Shown here piece after piece: positions 33,874-44,400 of a stretch of 64,000 bases of DNA. Each line of letters starts with the position of its first letter. The stretch's first letter is position 1. The notes below the pieces were generated by a model. The model ran no database searches, was not told the origin of the DNA, and was given only the letters and a program-made list of their open reading frames with translations. The stretch covers positions 1,397,954 to 1,461,953 of the forward strand of contig NZ_CP065691.1 in NCBI RefSeq assembly GCF_016027715.1, in the 5' to 3' direction. Position numbers and translations under genes: made by a program. This DNA comes from Lactococcus garvieae (lineage in GTDB: Bacteria; Bacillota; Bacilli; Lactobacillales; Streptococcaceae).

Positions 33874-33921
33874 ATTATGCTGTGTTTCGAACAATTTTAA
33901 AGAAATTGTTCTGGGCATAAT
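33874..33921 (-). other. Two-tier hairpin in the 3' untranslated region of fba
   Basis: An outer stem ATTATGC/GCATAAT (33921-33915 with 33880-33874) encloses an inner stem GAACAATTT/AAATTGTTC (33911-33903 with 33897-33889). There is no T run, so it is not the terminator. It starts only 6 nt after the fba stop. Confidence 0.55.
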
Positions 33922-33927
33922 CAGAGA

Positions 33928-34824
33928 TTAAGCTTTGTTTGCTGAACCGAAAACGTCGATACGTTCTTCAACTGATGCAGTGATTGCGTCGAAACCAGGT
34001 TTCAAGAATTTACGTGGGTCGAAGAGTTTTTTCTTCATGTATTCAGCTTCGTTAGCGTTAAATTCAACGACGAATTCACGAGTTGCTTTTGCAAATGCAA
34101 GTTGGCATTCTGTGTTTACGTTGATTTTAGCTACACCGTTAGCGATAGCTTCGCGGATTTGTTCGTCAGGGATACCTGAACCACCGTGCAATACGATAGG
34201 AACATTTTTGCCCATAGCTTCAACAAGAGCTTCGTTCAATTTAGTCAAGTGATCGATGTGGAGACCTTTCCAGTTTTCTGGGTAAGGACCGTGGATATTA
34301 CCGATACCAGCTGCAAGGAAGTCAACGCCAAGTTTAGCCATAGCTACTGCATCTTCGATAGGAGCAAGTTCGCCTTCACCAACGATACCGTCTTCTTCAC
34401 CACCGATAGAACCAACTTCACACTCAACTGAGATACCTTTAGCGTGAGCTTTTGCGATAACTTCTTCAGCAAGTTTAAGGTTTTCTTCGATTGGAAGGTG
34501 TGAACCGTCGAACATCAATGAAGAGTAACCCACTTCGATACATTCCAAAGCATCATCAAAGTGACCGTGGTCAAGGTGAATAGCTACTGGTACAGTGATA
34601 CCCATTGATTCTACAAGAGTTTCAATAAGGAGTTTACACATTTTGTAACCACCCATGTATTTAGCAGCACCCATTGAAGTTTGGATAAGTACTGGAGTCT
34701 TTTTAGCTTCTGCTGCGCGCAAGATAGCTTGAGTCCATTCAAGGTTGTTTGTGTTAAAACCACCGATAGCGTAACCATTGTCACGAGCGGCTTGTACGAA
34801 TTTTTCTGCTGAAACGATTGCCAT
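33928..34824 (-). CDS. fba: Class II fructose-bisphosphate aldolase
   Basis: A 298-residue zinc-dependent glycolytic enzyme splitting fructose 1,6-bisphosphate into two triose phosphates. The zinc and catalytic region VAIHLDHGHFDDALEC and the second signature around VECEVGSIGGEED are visible, as is the HGGSGIPDE phosphate loop. Length is usual for the Gram-positive FbaA type. GGAGG precedes the ATG and a TGCTATACT extended -10 lies at 34860-34868. Codons are strongly biased (GGT, GCT, AAC), as expected for abundant glycolytic protein. Confidence 0.98.
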   Translation of the reverse strand: MAIVSAEKFVQAARDNGYAIGGFNTNNLEWTQAILRAAEAKKTPVLIQTSMGAAKYMGGYKMCKLLIETLVESMGITVPVAIHLDHGHFDDALECIEVGYSSLMFDGSHLPIEENLKLAEEVIAKAHAKGISVECEVGSIGGEEDGIVGEGELAPIEDAVAMAKLGVDFLAAGIGNIHGPYPENWKGLHIDHLTKLNEALVEAMGKNVPIVLHGGSGIPDEQIREAIANGVAKINVNTECQLAFAKATREFVVEFNANEAEYMKKKLFDPRKFLKPGFDAITASVEERIDVFGSANKA

Positions 34825-34956
34825 TTCAAATTCCTCCGAATATTTTCTATTACTGTCTTAGTATAGCATTTTGTGAACTATTTTTCTAGTTATAAGTCGT
34901 GAATGCGCTTGTATTCTGGATTTTTTAGAAAACAAGACTTCTTCTAGCTAAATAAT

Positions 34957-34980
34957 AAAAAGAGAGTTTCCTCTCTTTTT
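34957..34980 (-). terminator. Rho-independent terminator of thrS
   Basis: AAAAAGAGAG and CTCTCTTTTT arms with a 4-nt loop, ending next to the thrS stop. Confidence 0.8.
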
Positions 34981-34981
34981 A

Positions 34982-36922
34982 TTATTTACTACGGCTGTAG
35001 TTTGCAACATCTGCTTGGATGTTTTCGATAAATTGGTCAAGGCTGATTACTTCAGTATCAGTAGAACCATAACGACGGATGTTCACAGTACCATCTGCCA
35101 TTTCTTGGTCACCCACAACAATTTGGTAAGGAACTTTGCGAGTTTGGGCTTGACGAATCTTATAACCCATTTTTTCATTCGTTTCATCAACGACGATACG
35201 CAAACCTTTTTCTTGCAAACGTTTTTTGATTTCCCATGCGTAGTCTGCGTGGATTTCATTGTTTACTGGAATGATGATGGCTTGTGTAGGGGCCAACCAA
35301 GTTGGGAATGCACCTTTATAAAGTTCGATCAAGTAAGCTGTAAAGCGTTCCAATGTTGAGATTACGCCACGGTGAATCATGACTGGACGGTGTTTTTCGC
35401 CATCGGCACCCACATAAGTAATATCGAAGTTTTCAGGGTTAAGGAAGTCCAATTGGATAGTTGAAAGTGTTTCTTCATTACCCAAAGCAGTTTTCACTTG
35501 AATATCCAATTTTGGTCCATAGAAAGCTGCTTCACCTTCTGCTTCAACGTAATCAAGATTCATATTATCCATGGTTGCTTTAAGCATACGTTGTGACTTT
35601 TCCCACATTGCATCATCTGGGAAGTATTTTTCTGTGTCTTCTGGATCACGATATGACAGACGGAAACTGTAATCATCGATACCAAAATCATGATACATCT
35701 CCATAATCAATTCAAGAATCTTACCAAATTCTTCTTGGATTTGATCTGGTGTAACAAATGTATGACCATCATTCAACTGCATCACACGTACACGTTGAAG
35801 TCCTGAAAGTGCTCCTGATTTTTCATAACGGTGCATTGTTCCGAATTCCGCGATACGGATAGGCAATTCACGGTAACTGTGTACATGGTGTTTGTAAATT
35901 GCGATATGTGATGGACAGTTCATTGGGCGGAGTTCCATTTGCTCACCATCACCCATATCCATTGGTGGGAACATATCTTCATGATAATGTTGCCAGTGAC
36001 CGGATTGTTTATAAACATCTAAGTTCATCAAGTTCGGTGTATTAACATGTAAGTAACCCGCAGCGATTTCACGGTCTTCCACAAAACGTTGGATGGTACG
36101 ACGAATAGTTGCACCATCTGGAAGCCAGTAAGCTGTACCAGCACCCAAAGAAGCTTCATTGAAGAAGAGATCTAATTCGCGTCCTAGTTTACGGTGGTCA
36201 CGTTCTTTAGCTTCTTCACGCATTCTAAGGTTTTCTTCTAGGTCTTCTTTGTTAAACCAAGCTGTACCGTAAACACGTTGCATCATGGCATTATCACTGT
36301 TTCCACGCCAGTAAGCACCTGCTACATTGAGCAATTTAAAGAATTTGATAAAGCCTGTTGATGGGACGTGTGGGCCACGGCAAAGGTCAGTGTATTCGCC
36401 TTGGCTATAAATAGTCAAGCCCCCTTCATCTTCATTGTGTTCTTCAATAAGCTCAAGTTTATAAGGATCGCCAGCAAAGATTTCTTTAGCTTCTTCTTTA
36501 GTTACCTCTTTACGAATTGATGGGAAGTTTTCTTTTGAAATACGGCGCATTTCTTCTTCGATTTTTTCCAAATCATCATTTGAGATTTGACCCTCTTCGT
36601 TATCAGTATCGTAGTAGAAACCATTTTCGATAGCTGGACCTACACCAAGATGGATATTTGGGAAGTGACGACGAGCAGCTTGTGCAAAAAGGTGAGCTGC
36701 AGAGTGACGAAGAAGTCCAAAAGCATCTTCATGATCAGGTGTCACGATTTCAAAGTCTGCATCTTCTTTGATTGGACGGGTCACGTCAATAAGTTTGCCG
36801 TTGACTTTACCAGCCAAGGCTTTTTTAGCCAAACCAGGCGAGATTGATTTCGCGATTTCAAGGGTTGAGATGCCTGCCTCAAATTCTTTGACAGCACCAT
36901 CGGGGAAAGTGATTTTTATCAT
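34982..36922 (-). CDS. thrS: Threonyl-tRNA synthetase
   Basis: A 646-residue class II aminoacyl-tRNA synthetase. Domains in order: N-terminal TGS ([13 protein letters not shown]), editing domain with [10 protein letters not shown] and the TDLCRGPHV core, catalytic core with motif 2 around [20 protein letters not shown] and motif 3 GVISTLERF, and the C-terminal anticodon-binding domain. GGAGG 5 nt before the ATG at 36922 sets the start, four codons inside the open frame. A T-box leader senses uncharged tRNA-Thr. Confidence 0.98.
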   Translation of the reverse strand: MIKITFPDGAVKEFEAGISTLEIAKSISPGLAKKALAGKVNGKLIDVTRPIKEDADFEIVTPDHEDAFGLLRHSAAHLFAQAARRHFPNIHLGVGPAIENGFYYDTDNEEGQISNDDLEKIEEEMRRISKENFPSIRKEVTKEEAKEIFAGDPYKLELIEEHNEDEGGLTIYSQGEYTDLCRGPHVPSTGFIKFFKLLNVAGAYWRGNSDNAMMQRVYGTAWFNKEDLEENLRMREEAKERDHRKLGRELDLFFNEASLGAGTAYWLPDGATIRRTIQRFVEDREIAAGYLHVNTPNLMNLDVYKQSGHWQHYHEDMFPPMDMGDGEQMELRPMNCPSHIAIYKHHVHSYRELPIRIAEFGTMHRYEKSGALSGLQRVRVMQLNDGHTFVTPDQIQEEFGKILELIMEMYHDFGIDDYSFRLSYRDPEDTEKYFPDDAMWEKSQRMLKATMDNMNLDYVEAEGEAAFYGPKLDIQVKTALGNEETLSTIQLDFLNPENFDITYVGADGEKHRPVMIHRGVISTLERFTAYLIELYKGAFPTWLAPTQAIIIPVNNEIHADYAWEIKKRLQEKGLRIVVDETNEKMGYKIRQAQTRKVPYQIVVGDQEMADGTVNIRRYGSTDTEVISLDQFIENIQADVANYSRSK

Positions 36923-36983
36923 ATAAGCCTCCAATTTTTTTGTTAACGTAGTTTAGTATTGCAGAGATGAGTTTTAGGAAAAT

Positions 36984-37215
36984 AAAAAAACGCAGTTTTG
37001 CTTCCTCATAAAAGGACGCAAACTGCGTGTTACCACCTTAGTTAATTTTAGGGTTTACAAAAAACCTTTAAAATTTTCTCATCTTTGACGTAACGTGTCA
37101 GCGACGCTCCCTGTTCTCAGGAAGAATTTTTCGAGTGGTATCTTTAGCAATTACAATACGAGTTTACACCAGCCACTCGCTCTCTTGGAAAGAATTGGTT
37201 AAAGACTTGTCTCTA
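36984..37215 (-). promoter_or_regulatory. T-box leader of thrS
   Basis: The T-box AAGGTGGTAACACGC (37039-37025) is present, followed by a terminator (37028-36984) with arms ACGCAGTTT and AAACTGCGT and a T run. Stem I holds GATACCACTCG, giving a plausible ACC (Thr) specifier. Confidence 0.9.
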
Positions 37216-37221
37216 TTCACC

Positions 37222-37250
37222 ATTTTAGGTCTTTATTTATCTTTTGTCAA
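37222..37250 (-). promoter_or_regulatory. SigA promoter of thrS
   Basis: Minus-strand TTGACA (37250-37245), 17-nt spacer, TAAAAT (37227-37222). Confidence 0.85.
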
Positions 37251-37290
37251 GTCTTTTTTGTAAATTATTTGATTTTTTTGAAAAGAATAT

Positions 37291-38238
37291 TTATTTTCGC
37301 TCTACTCTTTCTTTTACAAGCTCTGCAAAAGCCATTTCATCATTGAAAGGTGAAAGATAGATATATTTTTCGCCACCATTTTCCAGGAAATATGTTTTAT
37401 TTTCTTCTTCAAGTTCTTCAATGGTTTCAAGACAATCTACTACAAAACCTGGCGCCAGAATCAGTATTTTTTTAATACCTTGTGAGGGTAGCTTTTTCAA
37501 AGTATCATCTGTGGCTGGCGTTAGCCACTCTGCTGGACCAAACTTGGACTGATATGTCTGGTAATGTGGAACGTCTCCTATCTGTTTCATAATTAATCGT
37601 GTCGTTTCTGTGCACTCTTCTGGATAAGCATCCCCATCCTTTACATAGGAAAGGGGAATACCATGATAGGAGAAAACAATAGCCTCAAGATCGCCCTCTT
37701 TATCTAAAGCTTCTTTAATCTTATCAGCAAAATATTTAATATAAAGCGGTTCTTTATAAAAAGAACGGATAAAGTTAAGGTCAACGATATGATCTTTTTT
37801 CATGAAATAGTTCATTACACTGTCAAATACAGAACCTACCGTAGTGCCAGAATATTGTGGGTACATGGGGAGTACAGTCAGATCCTCAACACCTTTGGCT
37901 AGCAATTGATCCAAACTTGTCTCAATACTTGGTGCGCTATAAGACATCCCTATAGCCACTTCCATCTCTGGGCAGAGAGCTTTAAGGTTTTTCTCCTGTG
38001 CTAAAGTATAAGTCAGAAGAGGAAATTCTCCATCTTTAACAATTTTTTCGTAAAGCTTCGCTGACTTTTTAGGGCGCGTGTTGAGTATAACCCCATTTAA
38101 GAGGGGTTGCCATAGAAGCGGATGCGTTTTAATCACGCGCCTATCCGACAGAAATTTTCTTAGGTACTTTCTTAGTGCTTTGGGCGATGTACTTTCAGGG
38201 GTACCAAGATTAACTAAGAGAATGCCTCTTTTTTTCAT
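37291..38238 (-). CDS. hemH: Ferrochelatase (HemH/CpfC type)
   Basis: A 315-residue enzyme inserting iron into a porphyrin. The start GILLVNLGTPES, the metal-site His in SYHGIPLSYVKDGD and the C-terminal APGFVVDCLETIEEL are typical. Gram-positive relatives act on coproporphyrin III; lactococci lack most haem synthesis genes but keep hemH. CAGGAGA precedes the ATG. No other haem gene is in this window, so it probably works on imported or partly processed porphyrins. Single-gene unit. Confidence 0.93.
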   Translation of the reverse strand: MKKRGILLVNLGTPESTSPKALRKYLRKFLSDRRVIKTHPLLWQPLLNGVILNTRPKKSAKLYEKIVKDGEFPLLTYTLAQEKNLKALCPEMEVAIGMSYSAPSIETSLDQLLAKGVEDLTVLPMYPQYSGTTVGSVFDSVMNYFMKKDHIVDLNFIRSFYKEPLYIKYFADKIKEALDKEGDLEAIVFSYHGIPLSYVKDGDAYPEECTETTRLIMKQIGDVPHYQTYQSKFGPAEWLTPATDDTLKKLPSQGIKKILILAPGFVVDCLETIEELEEENKTYFLENGGEKYIYLSPFNDEMAFAELVKERVERK

Positions 38239-38404
38239 TATATATGTCTCCTGTATTATCTAAGATTTAGCGGACAATACTCTCATCCTCTTTTCTATTT
38301 TACCTAAATTTCACACGTTATTCATTCATATTCAGAAAAAAGTTTGATTCTACCGCCAATATTGGCACACAGTAAATCCTATTGTTTATTTTTAGTATTC
38401 TCAT

Positions 38405-38440
38405 CAAAAAAACGAGAAAATACACAAAATTTCTCGTTTC
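38405..38440 (-). terminator. Rho-independent terminator of the large surface-protein gene
   Basis: Minus-strand AAACGAGAAA and TTTCTCGTTT arms with a 10-nt loop, followed by T. Confidence 0.8.
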
Positions 38441-38469
38441 CAAGGCTGTTTTTTAGATTAGAATAAATT

Positions 38470-41400
38470 TTAATCCTTTTTATTTTTTTTACGCAAGATA
38501 GCTGCACTTGCCAGTGCGACGAGACCCGTAATTCCTAGTCCTAAACCTAGCATAGTACCTGTACTTGGTAATTCTGCCCTAGTTCCTTGGGCTTCGCTTC
38601 TCTCTGTTCTATCTTCTTCGTCCCTGATTTCATCTTCCGGCTGAATATAATTATCCTCTGAGGTATCATTATTTCCCGGATCATTTGTTTCTCCTGAACC
38701 ATTAGTATCTGGGCGTTCACCTTCTTCCTCTGTTCCACCGTTTTCAGGTTCACGCGGGGTTTCTTCTCGGGTGACTACAGAAGTTCCAACAATAATCTCT
38801 CCCTCATAACGATTATGATGGTCGGCTTGGCGGGCAAACAGGAAGTACTCCGTGCTTGGCAACAATCCTGTAAAGAGAGTTGAAGTCTGCCAGGCATCAT
38901 CACTTAAATCCTCTGGTCTTTCTGACCTTGAAACCGCATATTCGATAAGATAAGGGCCTGGATCAAAGGTTGCAGCTTCAGCAAGTGAACTTTCCGACTC
39001 ACGAAGTGCTGTATCAGCTTCCTTGAGAGTAAAAGGTTCAAAGATGATCGGCATATTTTCTAAGAAGTTTCGGTGCATCATGATGTGAGAGTTGAAGAGC
39101 TCAATCTCCGTTTCCCCAACATGCGCTGCTTGAGGTTTAGTCACGGGGAAGCCCTCCGCTTTGGTAATACGCCCAATCGTTTCAACATCATCACCAAAGA
39201 CATACTCGTAGTTACGGTTGAGATTGCCTTGTTCGTCGCGTAATTCGACAAAAACATCTGCCCTATCAATAACATTGCCTTGACTATCCACAAAGACTAA
39301 CTCGTCTTCAGAAACGTGCGGCTGACCATTGGCTAAACGTGAGAGTTGTTCCACAAAGCTTATCGTTAAGTAATAATCCCCAATAACATCCATAGGTTGT
39401 CCCGTGTCCATGTTTATCCATTTCTCAGAATCCGTGAAACCAGCCTCGCTACCGTACTCATAAGACTTCTCCGCTGGCGTAAAGTAGCTGTCATAGTTGA
39501 AGACACGCTCCGCAATTTTTCGCCCGTTAAATCCAAGTCGAATAGGATCAATAATCTGGCTTTCAAATAATGGATTGACACGTTGTACAGGTCGAGGAAC
39601 GAAAGATGAGAGTACTTCATTTAAGGGAAGAAGCGAGTCTAAGGTACTGAGGAGTGTAGGCTGTAGCCAATAGTTTCCTGAATATCTTCCTGAGATACCC
39701 CAGTCGTCTGTCCCCGAGGCATGAACTGGCATAGCAATAACATTTCCAGCCTCATCATAGCGTACATCGGCAGTATCAAAGTGGGCTTGGCCAGTCTGAA
39801 TATTTACCCCTGCATCTGGATTATTAATTTCTGGGAGATCAATAGCAAAAATAGGCAATGTAGGTGGAACATCAATTACCGCCTCTTTCGTACCATCATA
39901 GTGACGTCTTGCAACCTGACCTTTGGTCCAGCGGATGGTCAGAGGGCTGATATGCCCCGTTATCAATTCACTACGCATCCATTCTTTAAGTTCACCGTGC
40001 AGACTTACATTTTGAGAGTCTAAATAGAAGCCATCTATGTTTACCTGCTTATCCGTACCTGCATGACGATCCGCAAAGGATATAACGTAGTTTTCACTAA
40101 ATAAGATGGGTATATTCTCCCCTGTGGTCACAAGCTCAATCCAAAGTTCTGGGAAGATTTTAATCGTCTTTCCATCATTATCCAGACCCTCTGGAACTAA
40201 CCAGTCCGTTTTACCATTATAAACATGATGAATCACCCGATTACCTTCAAAGGCGATCTCTAAGTTGTGAACATCCTCTTTATTAAGTTCCCATGGAGTA
40301 ATCCGACCCGTAAAGAGTAGGCGTTCAATCTCACGTATATGATTATCAGAAAGCTCAATACCGGTATGAGTTAAGCCGCTGATATTTGTAATAACTTCTT
40401 TATCTGCAACATTGTTATTATCATAGGCGACATCTTTATCTAAGAAATTAACCGTAAGTTCTTCTAGTTGTTCTAGTGAGAGCATGATAACTTGATCTTG
40501 TGCGTTACGTAGAGAAAACTCTGGCTGGCTCTTTACATCTTCTACTAAGTCAATCTGAGAGGTACCATTATATTGCCGTTCAATATAGCCTGACTGAATG
40601 TAAAGAATATTAGCTTTCATGTCATTAGGATTTTCTGGCATTGGTTTTACATCTATGACTGAAACTTGTGTGATGCTGGCTGCCTCAAAACTCGGTTGAG
40701 GTAAAATACCGGCTTGGTACCCTTCAAAAATATAATTTGATAGGGGATGGCTAGAGCCGTCAGTAGTCGACCAACTCCAGTATCCGTCAGATACTACTGG
40801 AATGTCAATTCCTACATCTTTTTGAGTAAATCTTGCCCCTCCCTGAGTTATAGTGAACCTCTCCTGATCACGCGCCACAATGGCCTTTTCAAAATCATTA
40901 TCTGGTCGTCTTAAGTCTGGTAAGACAAGGATTTGGTATATATCATAAGTGTCGTCCCATTCCTTGTTAGCCACTCGACCTTCAGTCCATTCGATATGAC
41001 GGGGGATGATTTGCGCATCACGATATTCTAGAATTGCAGTCTCAATTTGTCCTTGAATATCAGCAATATCTTCAGGATAGAAAAGCTCTGATTTGACGTC
41101 AAGCGTAATAGAGTCAAATTCGAGTTGATAAGTACCAGCGTTTGGATTTGCAAACCGTAACCCTTCCACATGATAAGGTAAAATGAGAATCAACCCACCT
41201 TCAAGTTGAATATGAGCCATGAAGAGATTATCCATGATATCTACCTGACCATCATATTCTCGGCCACTGGCACTAAAGTTTTCATCCAAATCTGCCTTAT
41301 TAAAGGCTGTTGGGAAGATGGAAGCATGCGCATTATTAAGCTGGGGAACAATATAGTTATCTTGATGTCTGCTCTCATCAAATAAGACTTCTAACCCCAC

Positions 41401-44400
41401 TGCTTCATGCCAGTTAAATTCATAAGTTCCAGGAAGAACATCATCAAAAGTAAGATTCTCTAAAAGGTTTGAGTTATAAGCAAGCGTTACATGATTGTCT
41501 AATATCTCATGCTCGGGTCCTTTCGGAACTAAGTGTGGTAAAACAATATTATCGGTGTTAATACTAGTTGTACCATTGTATGGGCGTGAAGGGATTGTTC
41601 CATTTTCCCAGCTCAGGATACGAGGTTCTATTTGGGCTGCAAAGAGGCTCGTAAAGTCAAAATTATCGGCTAATACTTGGTTAGGGCCAAGTAAGGTATT
41701 GAGTTGCTCGCCTACCCAGTCGGAATTTTCTACAATGAGAGAGGTCGCTCCCAGTACATTTGGCGAATTATACCTAAGTTGCCAGTTTGTAATATCCAAA
41801 TTATCTGTGAACAAACGAGGTAGAGTAAAGACTTGAGCTTCGGAGAAGCTCACAGTGTTATCAAATCGTTTGGTCACAAATCCCGACTGCGCACCAGCTA
41901 CATCTTCCCATAGTTCTATCTTCTTAGCAGTGATTTCCCACTCAATATCAGGAGAATTTACTAAACGATAGTTAGTATGATAGTACCCTTCTATGCTCCA
42001 CCCTGATAAGGCCGAAACTGCTGTACCTACATCAAGGTTGTTATTATGCACAAAGTCGCCCACAACTGCCCTTACTCTACCTGTCGATTTCTCCGAGTTC
42101 AACAAGTTTTGCTTAGCCCCAAGAATTGTACTTAGCACTGGCACATCGAACTCCTGTCTTTCGGGCACTATCCTCATCCCTGTATACGTCCTACTGTCAT
42201 TTTGTAAAGCGCCACCGACAAAATGCACATCTAGCGGATGAATAGTTGCATCAGCAAACCTTGGCTTCACAAGCTCTGTATAGAAGAAATCTGGCATATC
42301 AAAAGCGGACTGACCAAAAAGTGTTTGTGGTAACTCAAAGCCAATGCTTTCTGCATCAGGGTGAGGGACGATAACATAGTTGCGGGCATATGTCCCACCG
42401 CTGATAGTCCAGCCGTCTGTTGCAATGACTGCTTGGGCTGTGATACTTCCCTGAGTATTATGAGCAACATTTTCGGACTGGAAAGCTGCTGAACCATTAT
42501 TTATTATAAGAGCCTCAACGCCTACTTTATCTAAGTCATGAATTCCGAAATCTCCTTCACTTGCAGGAGTGGAGAAAAGTTGAGGCATATTTCTAATAAT
42601 AGCGGAAGTATTTCCATCATAATCCTTGTCCTCTACTGTTCCCATTTCCCAAAAAACTTCACGTGGGGTAATTTGACCAAGGAAAAGTAAAGCAACGAGT
42701 TTATCTTGTAAGTTTGCAGAGAGTTCAACAGGCTGTACTGTTCCCCCAACGCGTCGCAAACCAATAGTTGTGTTCCCTAAACGTACTGGTATATAGTCGC
42801 CTGTGACGTGGCGCTCATCAAAATAAAATTCCGCTTCACTAGAGAAAACAAACTGATAGGCATTTTCATCATCCAAACCATCGATTATGACAGAGATTGG
42901 ACTCAAACTACCAGTATAAGTTTTCGTCCCATCATATTGACGCGTAATTTTCCCCTTTTCAAAGTTAAGGAGGCCCATATCATTAATATCTAAAACCAAA
43001 GGAGAGATAGTGGCAGGATTAAAAGATGGTTCTCCCACAATCGCATAATTAAAGTTCCCTGCGATGTTAAGATCATGGCGGATAATCATACTTTCTTCTT
43101 CAAAGTCCAACCCTTCAATCAGCCAGGTCCCTGGTAAACTGTTAGCAAAACGGAGGTGTTCATTTAAATCGCCAAGCTCGACTTCAATAATTTGAGTATC
43201 ACCATCAATAAAGCCTTCTAAACGTGGGCGGACAATTCCTGACACATCAGTAGTCCCATCATAAATCTTGTTATCGACAAGGCCTGCTGTCCATCTCACA
43301 GGTCTAGGCGTAATCTGGGCATCATTAAAGAGCCCGCCATTTTCTGCTAAGGTTTGAATTTTTTCTGTTATTTGAGTCCCATATTGCGCTTTGAATGCCT
43401 GCAAGTCTTCTGCGTCAAAAGCATCGCCTTGTCGAGTAGTAAATACTAAGTTCTGATAAACATCTGTATCTACCTCGATTCGATGCGTGCCAACATAAGA
43501 GTTGGCAAAACTTAAAGCTTCACGGTTCACAGATAAGACAGCTGTAGCAAAACGGAGTTTCCCTCCATCTACAGAGTTATCTCCCATGATGGCAAATTCA
43601 AACGTGTATTGCTCTTGATTATTCTGAGCTCGGACAATATTCGTATTATCAAATTCCTTACTGCTCACTGTTTGGAGTTGACTAAGAAGCGTGGGCGTAA
43701 AACCTTCGTCAGCAAGTGTTATCTGTCCCCTATAAAGACCATTCTCCCGACTTGTCGGAATATTTACAGCTGACTGGGCAACAATACGATTAGTCAATAG
43801 CTGGACTAAAGCTTCGTCAAGTTCATACGAAAGCGAAAGGGATTCGACAGCTTGAATAACAGCTGCATGGACTTTCTCATGTTGCCTCTCATGTCCATCG
43901 AGATGAACAAAAGAAGCCCAAAGTCCTGCGCGATCATAAAGTAAACTCTCCACAGGAAGTTTCACTTCTAGTCCTATAACTTCATGGATATCGCCATTCG
44001 CCATTTTAATCTCAAAGTCTAGAGAAAGATGCTCAACGATATGCCCTACCGAGCGAGTACCATCAAAAGGACGAGAAGCTACTTCACCACGATTAATCTT
44101 AATATCTTGTAATGCCACAGGAATATTTTCACGTACTTCTCCTTGCTGAAAAAGTCCTGTACTCACGAAGCTCGCTTGTAAGGCAGAAACATCTACTTCG
44201 TAGTATTGCCCTACAAGGAGAGCACCTTGCCGATTGAGTTCCTGTTCAATCTCGCTTGCAATCTCAACCCAGTTTACCGTCCCGTAGTTAATCTGTGAGA
44301 GACCGGCATGTTCTGTACTTGCAAACTGAATATCTTGTATTTTACGGTTAAAATTAAAAGTGCCTGTAAAGCCTAGCATTGAGAGTTCCAATACGGGCCA

